Source: Candidatus Propionivibrio dominans (GTDB lineage: Bacteria > Pseudomonadota > Gammaproteobacteria > Burkholderiales > Rhodocyclaceae). From it: 64,000 bases of DNA. The notes under the pieces were generated by a model. The model was not told where the DNA came from. It did no database searches and saw only the letters and a program-made list of their open reading frames with translations. The stretch is from assembly GCA_016709335.1 (NCBI GenBank), contig JADJNC010000020.1:18945-82944 (forward strand), in the 5' to 3' direction. Each line of letters begins with the position of its first letter. The first letter of the stretch is position 1. Positions 44,804 through 51,960 of the stretch are shown here, in pieces. Made by a program: the position numbers and the translations under genes.

Positions 44804-46024
44804 ATGTTCCGCTCGCTCAATACGCCGGCTCTGTGGGCCGTTACGCTCTCCGCTGCCGGAATCCTGATGGTGACGATGGGCGCGCGACAGTCGCTCGGCC
44901 TCTTTCTCGCTCCGCTGAACACCAGCACCGGCCTCGGCATCGCTTCGATCAGCCTGGCCATGGCCGTCGGGCAGTTCATGTGGGGTGCAGTGCAGCCGAT
45001 CGCCGGTGCGGTGGCCGACCGTTACGGGCCGCGGCGCGTGCTGCAAGGGGGGCTGCTGTTGCTGGCGCTCGGCAGTGCCGTCACACCCTTCATGAGCAGC
45101 ACCTGGGGGCTGGTCTTTTCACTCGGCCTGCTCTCGGCGATGGGCTCGGGCGCTGGCAGTTTCTCAGTGCTGATCGGCGCGGCGACCACCCGACTGCCCG
45201 TCGAATCGCGCGGTGCGGCGTCCGGCGTGATCAACGCCGGCGGCTCCTTCGGGCAGTTCATTTTTGCCCCGATCCTGCAAAAGCTGATTCAGACGATCGG
45301 CTGGATGGGCGCCCTGTGGGCGCTGGCCGTGATGACGCTGGCCGCGCTGCCGCTGGTCCGGGTGGTTTCAAGGCCGCTCGAAGCAACGCACAAAGGGGTC
45401 GCGGCGGCCGATCCCGGACTGCGGCGCAGCGTGCAGGACGCGCTGGGCGACCGCAGTTATCTGCTGCTGCATGCCGGGTTCTTCACCTGCGGTTTCCACA
45501 TCGCCTTTCTTGTCACGCACCTGCCGGGCGAGGTCAATCTGTGCGGTCTGCCGCCCTCGGTGGCCAGTTGGTCGCTGGCCATCATCGGCCTGGCCAATAT
45601 CTTCGGCAGCCTCTATGCCGGCGCCTGCGTCGCCCGCTATCGCAGCAAATACGTGCTGTTCTGGATGTATGCCTCGCGCGCGCTGATGATATCGCTGTAT
45701 CTGGTCGCACCGCGAACCGACCTGACCTTCTATATTTTTGCCGCCGGCCTCGGCTTTACCTGGCTGGCGACGGTGCCGCCGACCGCGGCCATTGTCGGCA
45801 AGCTGTTCGGCGTGCGCTATCTCGGAACGCTGTTCGGCCTGACCCTGCTCTCGCACCAAATCGGCGGCTTTCTCGGTGCCTGGCTGGGAGGACTCTCGAT
45901 CACGCGCTTCGGCGACTACTCGTGGATGTGGTACGCCGACATCGCGCTGTCGAGTCTTGCGGCGCTGCTTAACCTGCCGATCCGCGAAGCGCCGGTAGTC
46001 ATTCACTCCCCCCAGGCGGCCTGA
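44804..46024 (+). CDS. Major facilitator superfamily transporter
   Basis: 406 residues from the ATG giving MFRSLNTPALWAVTLSAAG; the open frame extends 38 codons upstream, but that part is polar and lacks a ribosome site. Twelve membrane helices in two halves. The loop 2-3 motif is GAVADRYGPRRVLQGG (about 68-83). The GARQSLGLFLAPL opening places it with the monocarboxylate/oxalate-formate-type MFS permeases in my judgement, but the substrate is unknown. An alpha/beta hydrolase begins five bases after its stop, so transporter and enzyme probably work on the same compound. Confidence 0.85.
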   Translation: MFRSLNTPALWAVTLSAAGILMVTMGARQSLGLFLAPLNTSTGLGIASISLAMAVGQFMWGAVQPIAGAVADRYGPRRVLQGGLLLLALGSAVTPFMSSTWGLVFSLGLLSAMGSGAGSFSVLIGAATTRLPVESRGAASGVINAGGSFGQFIFAPILQKLIQTIGWMGALWALAVMTLAALPLVRVVSRPLEATHKGVAAADPGLRRSVQDALGDRSYLLLHAGFFTCGFHIAFLVTHLPGEVNLCGLPPSVASWSLAIIGLANIFGSLYAGACVARYRSKYVLFWMYASRALMISLYLVAPRTDLTFYIFAAGLGFTWLATVPPTAAIVGKLFGVRYLGTLFGLTLLSHQIGGFLGAWLGGLSITRFGDYSWMWYADIALSSLAALLNLPIREAPVVIHSPQAA

Positions 46025-46029
46025 CCGGC

Positions 46030-46926
46030 ATGCAGCCCTGCCATTGCGAATTCGTCTCCCTGCGCGAGCGGCGCTATCACGTCCGCATCTGGGGAGAGAA
46101 CGACGCACCGACGATTTTCTTCCTGCATGGCTGGGGCGATGTCGGCGCTTCATTCCAGTTTGTCGTCGATGCCTTACAGCGCAAATGGCGCGTCATTGCG
46201 CCGGACTGGCGCGGTTTCGGCCTTTCGCAATGGAACGAAGGCGCCTACATGTTCACTGACTACATCGCCGACCTCGACGCCCTGCTCGAACATTACTCGC
46301 CGGACCAACCCGCGCAGATCGCCGGGCACAGCCTGGGCGGTATCGTGGCCGGCGTGTATGCCGGAATCCGGGCGCAGCGGGTTTCGCGCTTCGCCAATAT
46401 GGAGGGCTTCGGCCTGTGGGTCTCGGCGCCGGGTGAGACACCGGCCCGTCTGGAGCAATGGCTGCAACAGATTCGTGACAACAACTCGGCTTTTCGGAAT
46501 TACACTCGCCGCGAGGATTATGCTAAACGTCTATGCCGCGACAACCCGCGCCTGACCCCCGAACGTTCCGCCTTCCTTGCCGAGCATTCGCTGCTCACGC
46601 TCGAAAATGGCAGCGACTTCACTTTCGCCGCCGACCCGAAGCATCGCTGGATCAGCCCCGTACTTTACCCGCTGGAGGAGGCCAAGGCCTGCTGGCGTCG
46701 GGTAAGCGCCCCGACGCTGTGGGTCGCCGGGCGCGAATCGGTCATCATGAAAAGATTTGACGAACACCCGGACGAGTACCGCGAGCGCATGGCCTGCTTC
46801 GCCGATGTGCGGGAAGTCCGGATCGACGCGTGCGGGCACAACCTGCACCACGACCAGCCACAAGCGATTGCCGCTCTGCTCGACGACTTCTTTTCCCCAG
46901 CACACCTCGCCGGGGAATCTCGCTGA
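46030..46926 (+). CDS. Alpha/beta hydrolase
   Basis: 298 residues. Fold motifs in order: oxyanion region FFLHGWGDVG (about 31-40), APDWRGFGLS (about 56-65), nucleophile elbow GHSLGG with Ser near residue 99, and a C-terminal His in DACGHNLHHDQP (about 270-280). The acid residue is probably the Asp/Glu near WVAGRESVI (about 235). Ester hydrolase or lactonase activity is likely; the substrate is unknown. It is tightly linked to the MFS transporter upstream. A dispersed repeat follows it. Confidence 0.85.
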   Translation: MQPCHCEFVSLRERRYHVRIWGENDAPTIFFLHGWGDVGASFQFVVDALQRKWRVIAPDWRGFGLSQWNEGAYMFTDYIADLDALLEHYSPDQPAQIAGHSLGGIVAGVYAGIRAQRVSRFANMEGFGLWVSAPGETPARLEQWLQQIRDNNSAFRNYTRREDYAKRLCRDNPRLTPERSAFLAEHSLLTLENGSDFTFAADPKHRWISPVLYPLEEAKACWRRVSAPTLWVAGRESVIMKRFDEHPDEYRERMACFADVREVRIDACGHNLHHDQPQAIAALLDDFFSPAHLAGESR

Positions 46927-46963
46927 GAGTCCGGGAAAAATAACTACCGCCTGATTTCTGCGC

Positions 46964-47067
46964 TCGTCACCCCGGCGCACGCTGGGGTCCAGCTTGTTTA
47001 TCGGATTGCTTTAATCGATAGGTCAGAGGAAGGTACTGGATTCCGGCTTGCGCCGGAATGACGGCTT
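46964..47067. repeat. Dispersed palindromic repeat (CATTCCGGC type)
   Basis: Left hairpin CGTCACCCCGGC with GCTGGGGTCCAGC, right hairpin TGGATTCCGGC with GCCGGAATGACGGC, facing each other around about 50 bases. Same right-hand hairpin as at 3.7 and 48.3 kb. It lies between the hydrolase and a convergent gene. Confidence 0.75.
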
Positions 47068-47084
47068 GGGAGGTGTTTATCCAT

Positions 47085-48191
47085 TTATTCACACTCCTGG
47101 CCGAAGCGGGTAATGAAGCGCTCGATTTCCTCTTCCAGTGCGGCGTGCGCCGTCAGCCCTTGAATCCAGCGCTCGGGAATCGCCGCCACCCCGAGTGCCG
47201 CACCGAGAATGGCACCGAGCACGGCGCTCCGGTGGCAATTGTCGCCGCCGGCGCTGGTATTGGCGATCAGCGCGGCTTCAATGTCATCCGGATAGCGCGC
47301 CGCCAGATACAGCGCAGCGGGAAAAGAATGCTCGATATAGCAGGCGGGACTGAGCAGGCCGCCAATCACGGCCTGATCCGATTGGTGCTGGCGGCGAATG
47401 CGCTCGATCACCGCCGCCGCCGGGAAGCCCAGCCGTTCGGCTGCGGCGCACGCCAGCGGTGCGATCTGACCGGGCGGACCTTGCAGCAAGCGAACCAGCA
47501 GGGCACTGAATTCCAGCGCGTAACGTTCCAGCTTGCTCGAACGGTGAGTCAGCCGGAGTTGGGTCAGTGCCGCAGCGTTTGCGGTCTTCAGGTCGCCTTG
47601 CTGCAACGCGGCGAAAATCACCGGCGGCAAACCGACCAGCCCGCCGATCGAGGCGGTGTCATGGCCTTCCGCGCCGGCGCAGCGTTCCGGCGGCAAGCCA
47701 CGGGCGTAATTGGCGAAAAAGTCGCGATGGAAGGATTCGGCATAGGTGTCGTTGTGGCTGTCCGGTGCGGTCATGAAGGCAACATAGTCACGCAGATAAT
47801 CGGCGGGATCGTAGTGGCCTGTGGCGTTGAGTGTGCGTAGCAGTACCCGAACACACAACAGATTCAAGGTGTTGTCGCCGGCCTGCATGCCCTGATGGTA
47901 GTGGCGGTTGGCCTGGCCCCAGTGCTGTTTTTTACCCTTGAGAATGACACCGCCAACCACGTCGCCCTCCTGCGAGCCGCGCCCGGCCTGGCCGGTGCTG
48001 GCCAGCGCCATGATCGAACCGGGATGATGCGCCCTCGGTGCCTGGTAATCGCGGATAACACCAAAATCGCGCTGCAAGGCGGCCACGTCGTAATACCAGT
48101 GCACCGGCATCGCCAGCGCGTCGCCAACGAACAGGCCCCACAGTGCGCCGCGCATGCGTTCCGCCGGAGTCAGCAGGCCTGGCGCGCTCAT
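47085..48191 (-). CDS. ADP-ribosylglycohydrolase-family protein (J1-crystallin-like)
   Basis: 368 residues. The fold is recognisable from MRGALWGLFVGDALAMPVHWYYD (about 13-35), the metal-site opening, and the C-terminal ANTSAGGDNCHRSAVLGAILGAALG (about 310-334). In classical enzymes of this family the second motif reads GGDTDT; here GGDNCHRSA instead resembles the J1-crystallin/selenoprotein J branch, as I recall it. That change alters metal ligands, so removal of ADP-ribose is not assured. No ADP-ribosyltransferase lies nearby. A 21-codon frame overlaps its start. Confidence 0.8.
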   Translation of the reverse strand: MSAPGLLTPAERMRGALWGLFVGDALAMPVHWYYDVAALQRDFGVIRDYQAPRAHHPGSIMALASTGQAGRGSQEGDVVGGVILKGKKQHWGQANRHYHQGMQAGDNTLNLLCVRVLLRTLNATGHYDPADYLRDYVAFMTAPDSHNDTYAESFHRDFFANYARGLPPERCAGAEGHDTASIGGLVGLPPVIFAALQQGDLKTANAAALTQLRLTHRSSKLERYALEFSALLVRLLQGPPGQIAPLACAAAERLGFPAAAVIERIRRQHQSDQAVIGGLLSPACYIEHSFPAALYLAARYPDDIEAALIANTSAGGDNCHRSAVLGAILGAALGVAAIPERWIQGLTAHAALEEEIERFITRFGQECE

Positions 48192-48253
48192 GAGGCCGCT
48201 CCGCTTGTGTCGGCAAAACGGGTTCGGATAATCTCGACGCGCTGATCAGGCAT
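48188..48253 (-). CDS. Short upstream ORF coupled to the ADP-ribosylglycohydrolase-family gene
   Basis: 21 codons, MPDQRVEIIRTRFADTSGAA then S and TGA, preceded by AAAGGA at a proper distance. Its stop overlaps the next gene's ATG as ATGA. The downstream gene has no good ribosome site of its own, so translation through this frame may deliver ribosomes to it. It may be a leader peptide or the remnant of a larger gene; no homologue is recognised. Confidence 0.4.
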   Translation of the reverse strand: MPDQRVEIIRTRFADTSGAAS

Positions 48254-48344
48254 TTAATACATCCTTTCCTCAATGGCACTACCTTCATGAAACGCTGAAC
48301 AAGCCGTTACACCGGCGGATGCCGATGTCCAGTGCGTTGACTTT

Positions 48345-48500
48345 TCTGGATTCCGGCTTCCGCCGGAATGACGCGTTGACACGTGTTCAGCGACTCATTA
48401 AGCCTTCGACATCGGATGTTTCCATTTCTCAAGAAAAATTTGAAAATATATGAGGTGACGCGGCTCCTTTCTGGACACCGGCGTTCGCCGGCATGACGTG
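48345..48500. repeat. Pair of dispersed hairpin repeats
   Basis: Two hairpins of the same type as at 3.7 and 47.0 kb, in the same orientation: TCTGGATTCCGGC with GCCGGAATGACG at 48345-48373, and TCTGGACACCGGC with GCCGGCATGACG at about 48472-48496. About 100 bases of unremarkable DNA lie between. They fill the spacer between divergent genes, where the cyclase promoter must also lie. Confidence 0.7.
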
Positions 48501-48627
48501 CTCAGACTAAAGTTGGTGAAGGGCCGATTGATGTCATTGGCTTTGGTGACCCGCACGCGGGTTGACCGACTCGTGCGTTTGAGGTCAAATCAGCCGGTGC
48601 AATTCTACTGATCGCCCCAGACCACCC

Positions 48628-49899
48628 ATGAGTAATCAACGCGGCTTTCTCGAAGGCTTCAGCAATGCCGGCATCCTGCCGACCGACTCTGAGGAATTGC
48701 GACTGCAGAAATCGCTGCTGATTTTTGCTACCGGCCTCATCAGCTTCGCCTCGATGCTGTGGTTGTTCATCTACTGGCAACTCGGGCCGCAGTTCTCATC
48801 GACCATCCCCTTTGTGTTCCAGTTGCTGCTGGTCGGCAATCTGGTGGTGTACCTGAAAACACTGAATTTTGATGCTTTTCGCGTAATCCAGCTTGCGCTG
48901 TTCCTGTTCATGCTCTTTGTCGCCCAGTGGAGTATGGGCAATTTCATTTTTGCCAGTGGCGTCAGCCTGTGGGCATTGCTGGCGCCAATTGGCGCGGTGT
49001 TGTTCATTGGCCCACGCCAGGCTGTGGCCTGGTTTTTTGCCTACCTTTTCTTCACCGCACTCTCCGGCGCTTTTGACTACTACCTTGCCGATTCACTGAC
49101 CAGCACGCCGATCAAGGTGCCGACACAGACCACGGTGTTCTTCTTCGCACTTAATTTTGCCGGCGTGTCGACCATTGTTTTCCTCCTGCTGCGCTACTCG
49201 GCGACTGAAAAGCAGAAAGCCCAGGCCCGCCTCGAAGTCGCGCACCAGCAACTGCAGGTCGAGCAGGAGCGTTCAGAACGCCTGCTGCTGAATATCCTGC
49301 CGGGTTCGATCGCCGAACGGCTGAAGAACAGCAACCAGACCATTGCCGACGGATTTGCCGATATTTCCGTGATGTTTGTCGACATCGTCAACTTCACCAA
49401 AATTGCTGAGGGACTGAGTCCGCAACAGGTGTTTTCGATGCTCAACAAGATTTTTTCGTCATTTGACGAACTCGCCGAAAAGTTCGGCCTGGAGAAGATC
49501 AAGACCATCGGCGATGCCTATATGGTCGCCGGCGGCTTGAACGACGATTGCATCGACTATACCGAGGCACTGGTCGACATGGCGCTGGAGATGCGCGATC
49601 TTCTACAACGCGATTTCCAGGTTAACCACATGCATCTCGAAGTACGTATCGGTATCGGCACCGGCCCGGTGGTTGCCGGCGTGGTCGGCAAAAAGAAATT
49701 CATCTACGACCTGTGGGGTGACACCGTCAATATTGCCAGCCGCATCACCAGCGAAGGCGTTCCCGGCATGGTGCAGGTCGATGAAGCCACCTACCGGCGA
49801 CTGGAGCAGCACTTCGAATTTCACGAGCCGCAAACGATCTACCTCAAGGGCAAGGGAAATATGGTTGTCCACCGCGCCATCGGTCGCAAGGCGGTGTGA
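48628..49899 (+). CDS. Membrane-bound class III adenylate cyclase
   Basis: 423 residues. Six hydrophobic segments fill about 28-190. A helical signalling linker (about 192-230, EKQKAQARLEVAHQQLQVEQERSERLL) leads to the catalytic domain (about 240-420). The metal Asp residues are in FVDIVNF (about 251) and KTIGDAYMVAGG (about 295). The Lys of EKIKTIGD and the Asp of YDLWGDTVNIASRI are the pair that usually selects ATP, and the transition-state Asn and Arg are in VNIASRI, so cAMP production is expected. The cyclic-nucleotide-binding protein at 6.1 kb is one possible receptor, but there is no direct link. Confidence 0.9.
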   Translation: MSNQRGFLEGFSNAGILPTDSEELRLQKSLLIFATGLISFASMLWLFIYWQLGPQFSSTIPFVFQLLLVGNLVVYLKTLNFDAFRVIQLALFLFMLFVAQWSMGNFIFASGVSLWALLAPIGAVLFIGPRQAVAWFFAYLFFTALSGAFDYYLADSLTSTPIKVPTQTTVFFFALNFAGVSTIVFLLLRYSATEKQKAQARLEVAHQQLQVEQERSERLLLNILPGSIAERLKNSNQTIADGFADISVMFVDIVNFTKIAEGLSPQQVFSMLNKIFSSFDELAEKFGLEKIKTIGDAYMVAGGLNDDCIDYTEALVDMALEMRDLLQRDFQVNHMHLEVRIGIGTGPVVAGVVGKKKFIYDLWGDTVNIASRITSEGVPGMVQVDEATYRRLEQHFEFHEPQTIYLKGKGNMVVHRAIGRKAV

Positions 49900-50027
49900 G
49901 CGGGCGGCATGTGTTCTTGAGACGGAAACAGTTCGAATACTGAACGGTCACTGACTGGCTTGACATCTCGGGAACCGATCCGGCCCTTGTATTGCCAGCG
50001 CAATTTCAAGGAGCTAACAGGGCATTG

Positions 50028-50855
50028 TTAAGCAATTCGACATGAGCCACTCCTTGTGCGCGAAGTATCCAGCCGGAAAACAGTGTCCATCAACAGGCGA
50101 TCCAGGATTGAAAAATCCGTATGGTGGGGAACGGGTAGCAGCACCGACTCCAATCGCGTCAGTTCGGCATCGATGAAAGCGTTGATGATCGGTAGCGGCC
50201 GACCGTATTCCGACTCCATTGCCGCACGCTTGATGGTCAATAACTGGTCGATGGCATCGCGCAAGGCCGGATCGGTAACAATGACATCGACGAGTTGCTG
50301 AAACCGCATCGGTGCCACGCCACGACCTTGTTCAATCCACAACGTGGCGAGCAGCGGGCGTAGCACGTAGAGATATTTCTTCAAGCGAACCGTGTCGCCT
50401 TGCAGGTATTCACGGTAGTTCTTGCGCGCCATATGCACGTAGTGGTGAAACGAGCGCTCTGCTTGGTGCGTCTGCTGGACGGCGTGTCTCATGGCAGCGA
50501 TGAAATCGGAATCGGCACGATAAACCAGGGGCGAATCCAGCCATTCAATCAGCGTGGCATTGCCCTTTTTCAACAGGCCGAGCGCCTTGCGCAGTTCCCA
50601 TCCGTTAATGTCCAGCTCGCCTGAAATCGGCACTTCGATCACGTCGCGCTGATCGCTGACCTGCAGGTACCAGGACAGCGGATGGGCATATATGAAGCGA
50701 ACGTCGTAGTCACTGTCTGGTGAGGCAAAGCCCCAACCCCGGCTGCCCGACTCGCATGCATAAAGAACGCTTACGCCAAATTCTGCTTCAATGGCCGACA
50801 GGCGAGCCTCAATGTCGGTGCGTATGCCGGGATCAATCGGATGTGAACTATTCAC
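50028..50855 (-). CDS. Predicted nucleotidyltransferase (COG3541-like)
   Basis: 275 residues from the GTG that overlaps the rhuM stop by eight bases; a TTG ten codons upstream is the alternative. Polymerase-beta-type nucleotidyltransferase core: ACESGSRGWGFASPDSDYDVRFIYAHP, with GSRGWGF followed by SDYD giving the GS...DxD pattern (about residues 35-55). The rest is helical. Proteins of this kind are scattered near mobile DNA and restriction systems; their targets are unknown. Last gene of the mod-antitoxin-toxin-res-rhuM run, so it may belong to the defence operon, for example by modifying a tRNA or protein, but that is inference. Confidence 0.75.
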   Translation of the reverse strand: MNSSHPIDPGIRTDIEARLSAIEAEFGVSVLYACESGSRGWGFASPDSDYDVRFIYAHPLSWYLQVSDQRDVIEVPISGELDINGWELRKALGLLKKGNATLIEWLDSPLVYRADSDFIAAMRHAVQQTHQAERSFHHYVHMARKNYREYLQGDTVRLKKYLYVLRPLLATLWIEQGRGVAPMRFQQLVDVIVTDPALRDAIDQLLTIKRAAMESEYGRPLPIINAFIDAELTRLESVLLPVPHHTDFSILDRLLMDTVFRLDTSRTRSGSCRIA

Positions 50856-51933
50856 TGCTGTTGCCTGACTCAGATCCCAACTCAATCAGCCTGGTGAGCC
50901 TGTCAAAGTCACTCTCGAACAACCTGTCTTGAACGATGCGGTATTTCTCGAATTCGCTTTCGGCATGCGCCTTGGCGATTTCTGCCGTCACCTTGCCAGC
51001 GTCCTGCAACACATCCCGGTCCCAGAGTTTCAAGAAGCCGCCCAGACGTTCTTCCCAGTCCGCCATGGTCATGGGCATGCGGCGCATGGCTTGAAGTTCT
51101 GCCATATCGAGATAGGCAGAGACAATCCGCTGCATCTGCGCCAGTTCGAAATCCGACAAGTAGTTCTTGGCAATGGCAACGTCGTATTTGTGCACCTTCC
51201 CTTGGGGCGCGCCCTCCCAACTGGTCAGGCCCATCTTTTCCTTCTTGTGATCGGCCCGATCCACAATGACTTCTGCCGCTGTCTGGCCATGAATAGCGTA
51301 ATGCAGCTTGTTCTGAACCGCCGAAAAAAAGCGTTTGGTCGCCGCTGCGCTTGGATCGTAGTCCAGCGAGGTGGCATAGATATCGGTGATTTTCTGGTAG
51401 AACTTGCGCTCGGAAAGACGGATTTCCCGGACTTTTTCCAGTTGCCGCTCGAAGAATTCGTCCGTCAGGATGCTGCCGCCCCCTTTAAGGCGCTCAACAT
51501 CCATGGCCCAACCCTGAATCGTGTAATCCTTGACGATCTGGTTGGCCCACTTGCGGAATTGCACCGCACGTTCGTTTTCAATCTTGAAGCCGACGGCAAT
51601 GATGGCCTGCAGGCTGTAGTGGTCGACCTTGCGCTGAACCTCCCGGTCGCCTTCGGTTTGAACCATTAAGTACTGCTTAACAGTTGCCTCGCGCTCCAGC
51701 TCGTTGTCTGCATAGATGCGCTTCAAATGCTGGCTGATGGCGGGCACCGACACATCGTAGACCGTGGCCATCATCTTCTGAGTCAGCCAGATGTTTTCAT
51801 CCTCATAGCGCATTTCCACGCTGGTTTGCGCGCTCCCCGTTGCAGCGACAAAGGTCAGGTATTCAGCCGCTGATGAACGGACAAGTGAGACCTCGTTTTT
51901 GTTGGTCATTTGAGGTTGTTTATTCTTTCTCAT
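50848..51933 (-). CDS. rhuM: RhuM family protein
   Basis: 361 residues. The N-terminal part (about 40-110, ENIWLTQKMMATVYDVSVPAISQHLKRIYADNELEREATVKQYLMVQTEGDREVQRKVDHYSLQAIIAVGFKIENERAVQFRKWANQIVKDY) is the RhuM/Fic-associated winged-helix domain. The C-terminal half is helical. RhuM was named from a Salmonella pathogenicity island, but most members occur beside restriction-modification genes, as here, 27 bases after res. Biochemical role is unknown. A GGGGG sequence precedes the chosen ATG. The stop overlaps the nucleotidyltransferase start. Confidence 0.9.
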   Translation of the reverse strand: MRKNKQPQMTNKNEVSLVRSSAAEYLTFVAATGSAQTSVEMRYEDENIWLTQKMMATVYDVSVPAISQHLKRIYADNELEREATVKQYLMVQTEGDREVQRKVDHYSLQAIIAVGFKIENERAVQFRKWANQIVKDYTIQGWAMDVERLKGGGSILTDEFFERQLEKVREIRLSERKFYQKITDIYATSLDYDPSAAATKRFFSAVQNKLHYAIHGQTAAEVIVDRADHKKEKMGLTSWEGAPQGKVHKYDVAIAKNYLSDFELAQMQRIVSAYLDMAELQAMRRMPMTMADWEERLGGFLKLWDRDVLQDAGKVTAEIAKAHAESEFEKYRIVQDRLFESDFDRLTRLIELGSESGNSSE

Positions 51934-51960
51934 TCAAACCCCCATCTTTTTCTTCCTCAC

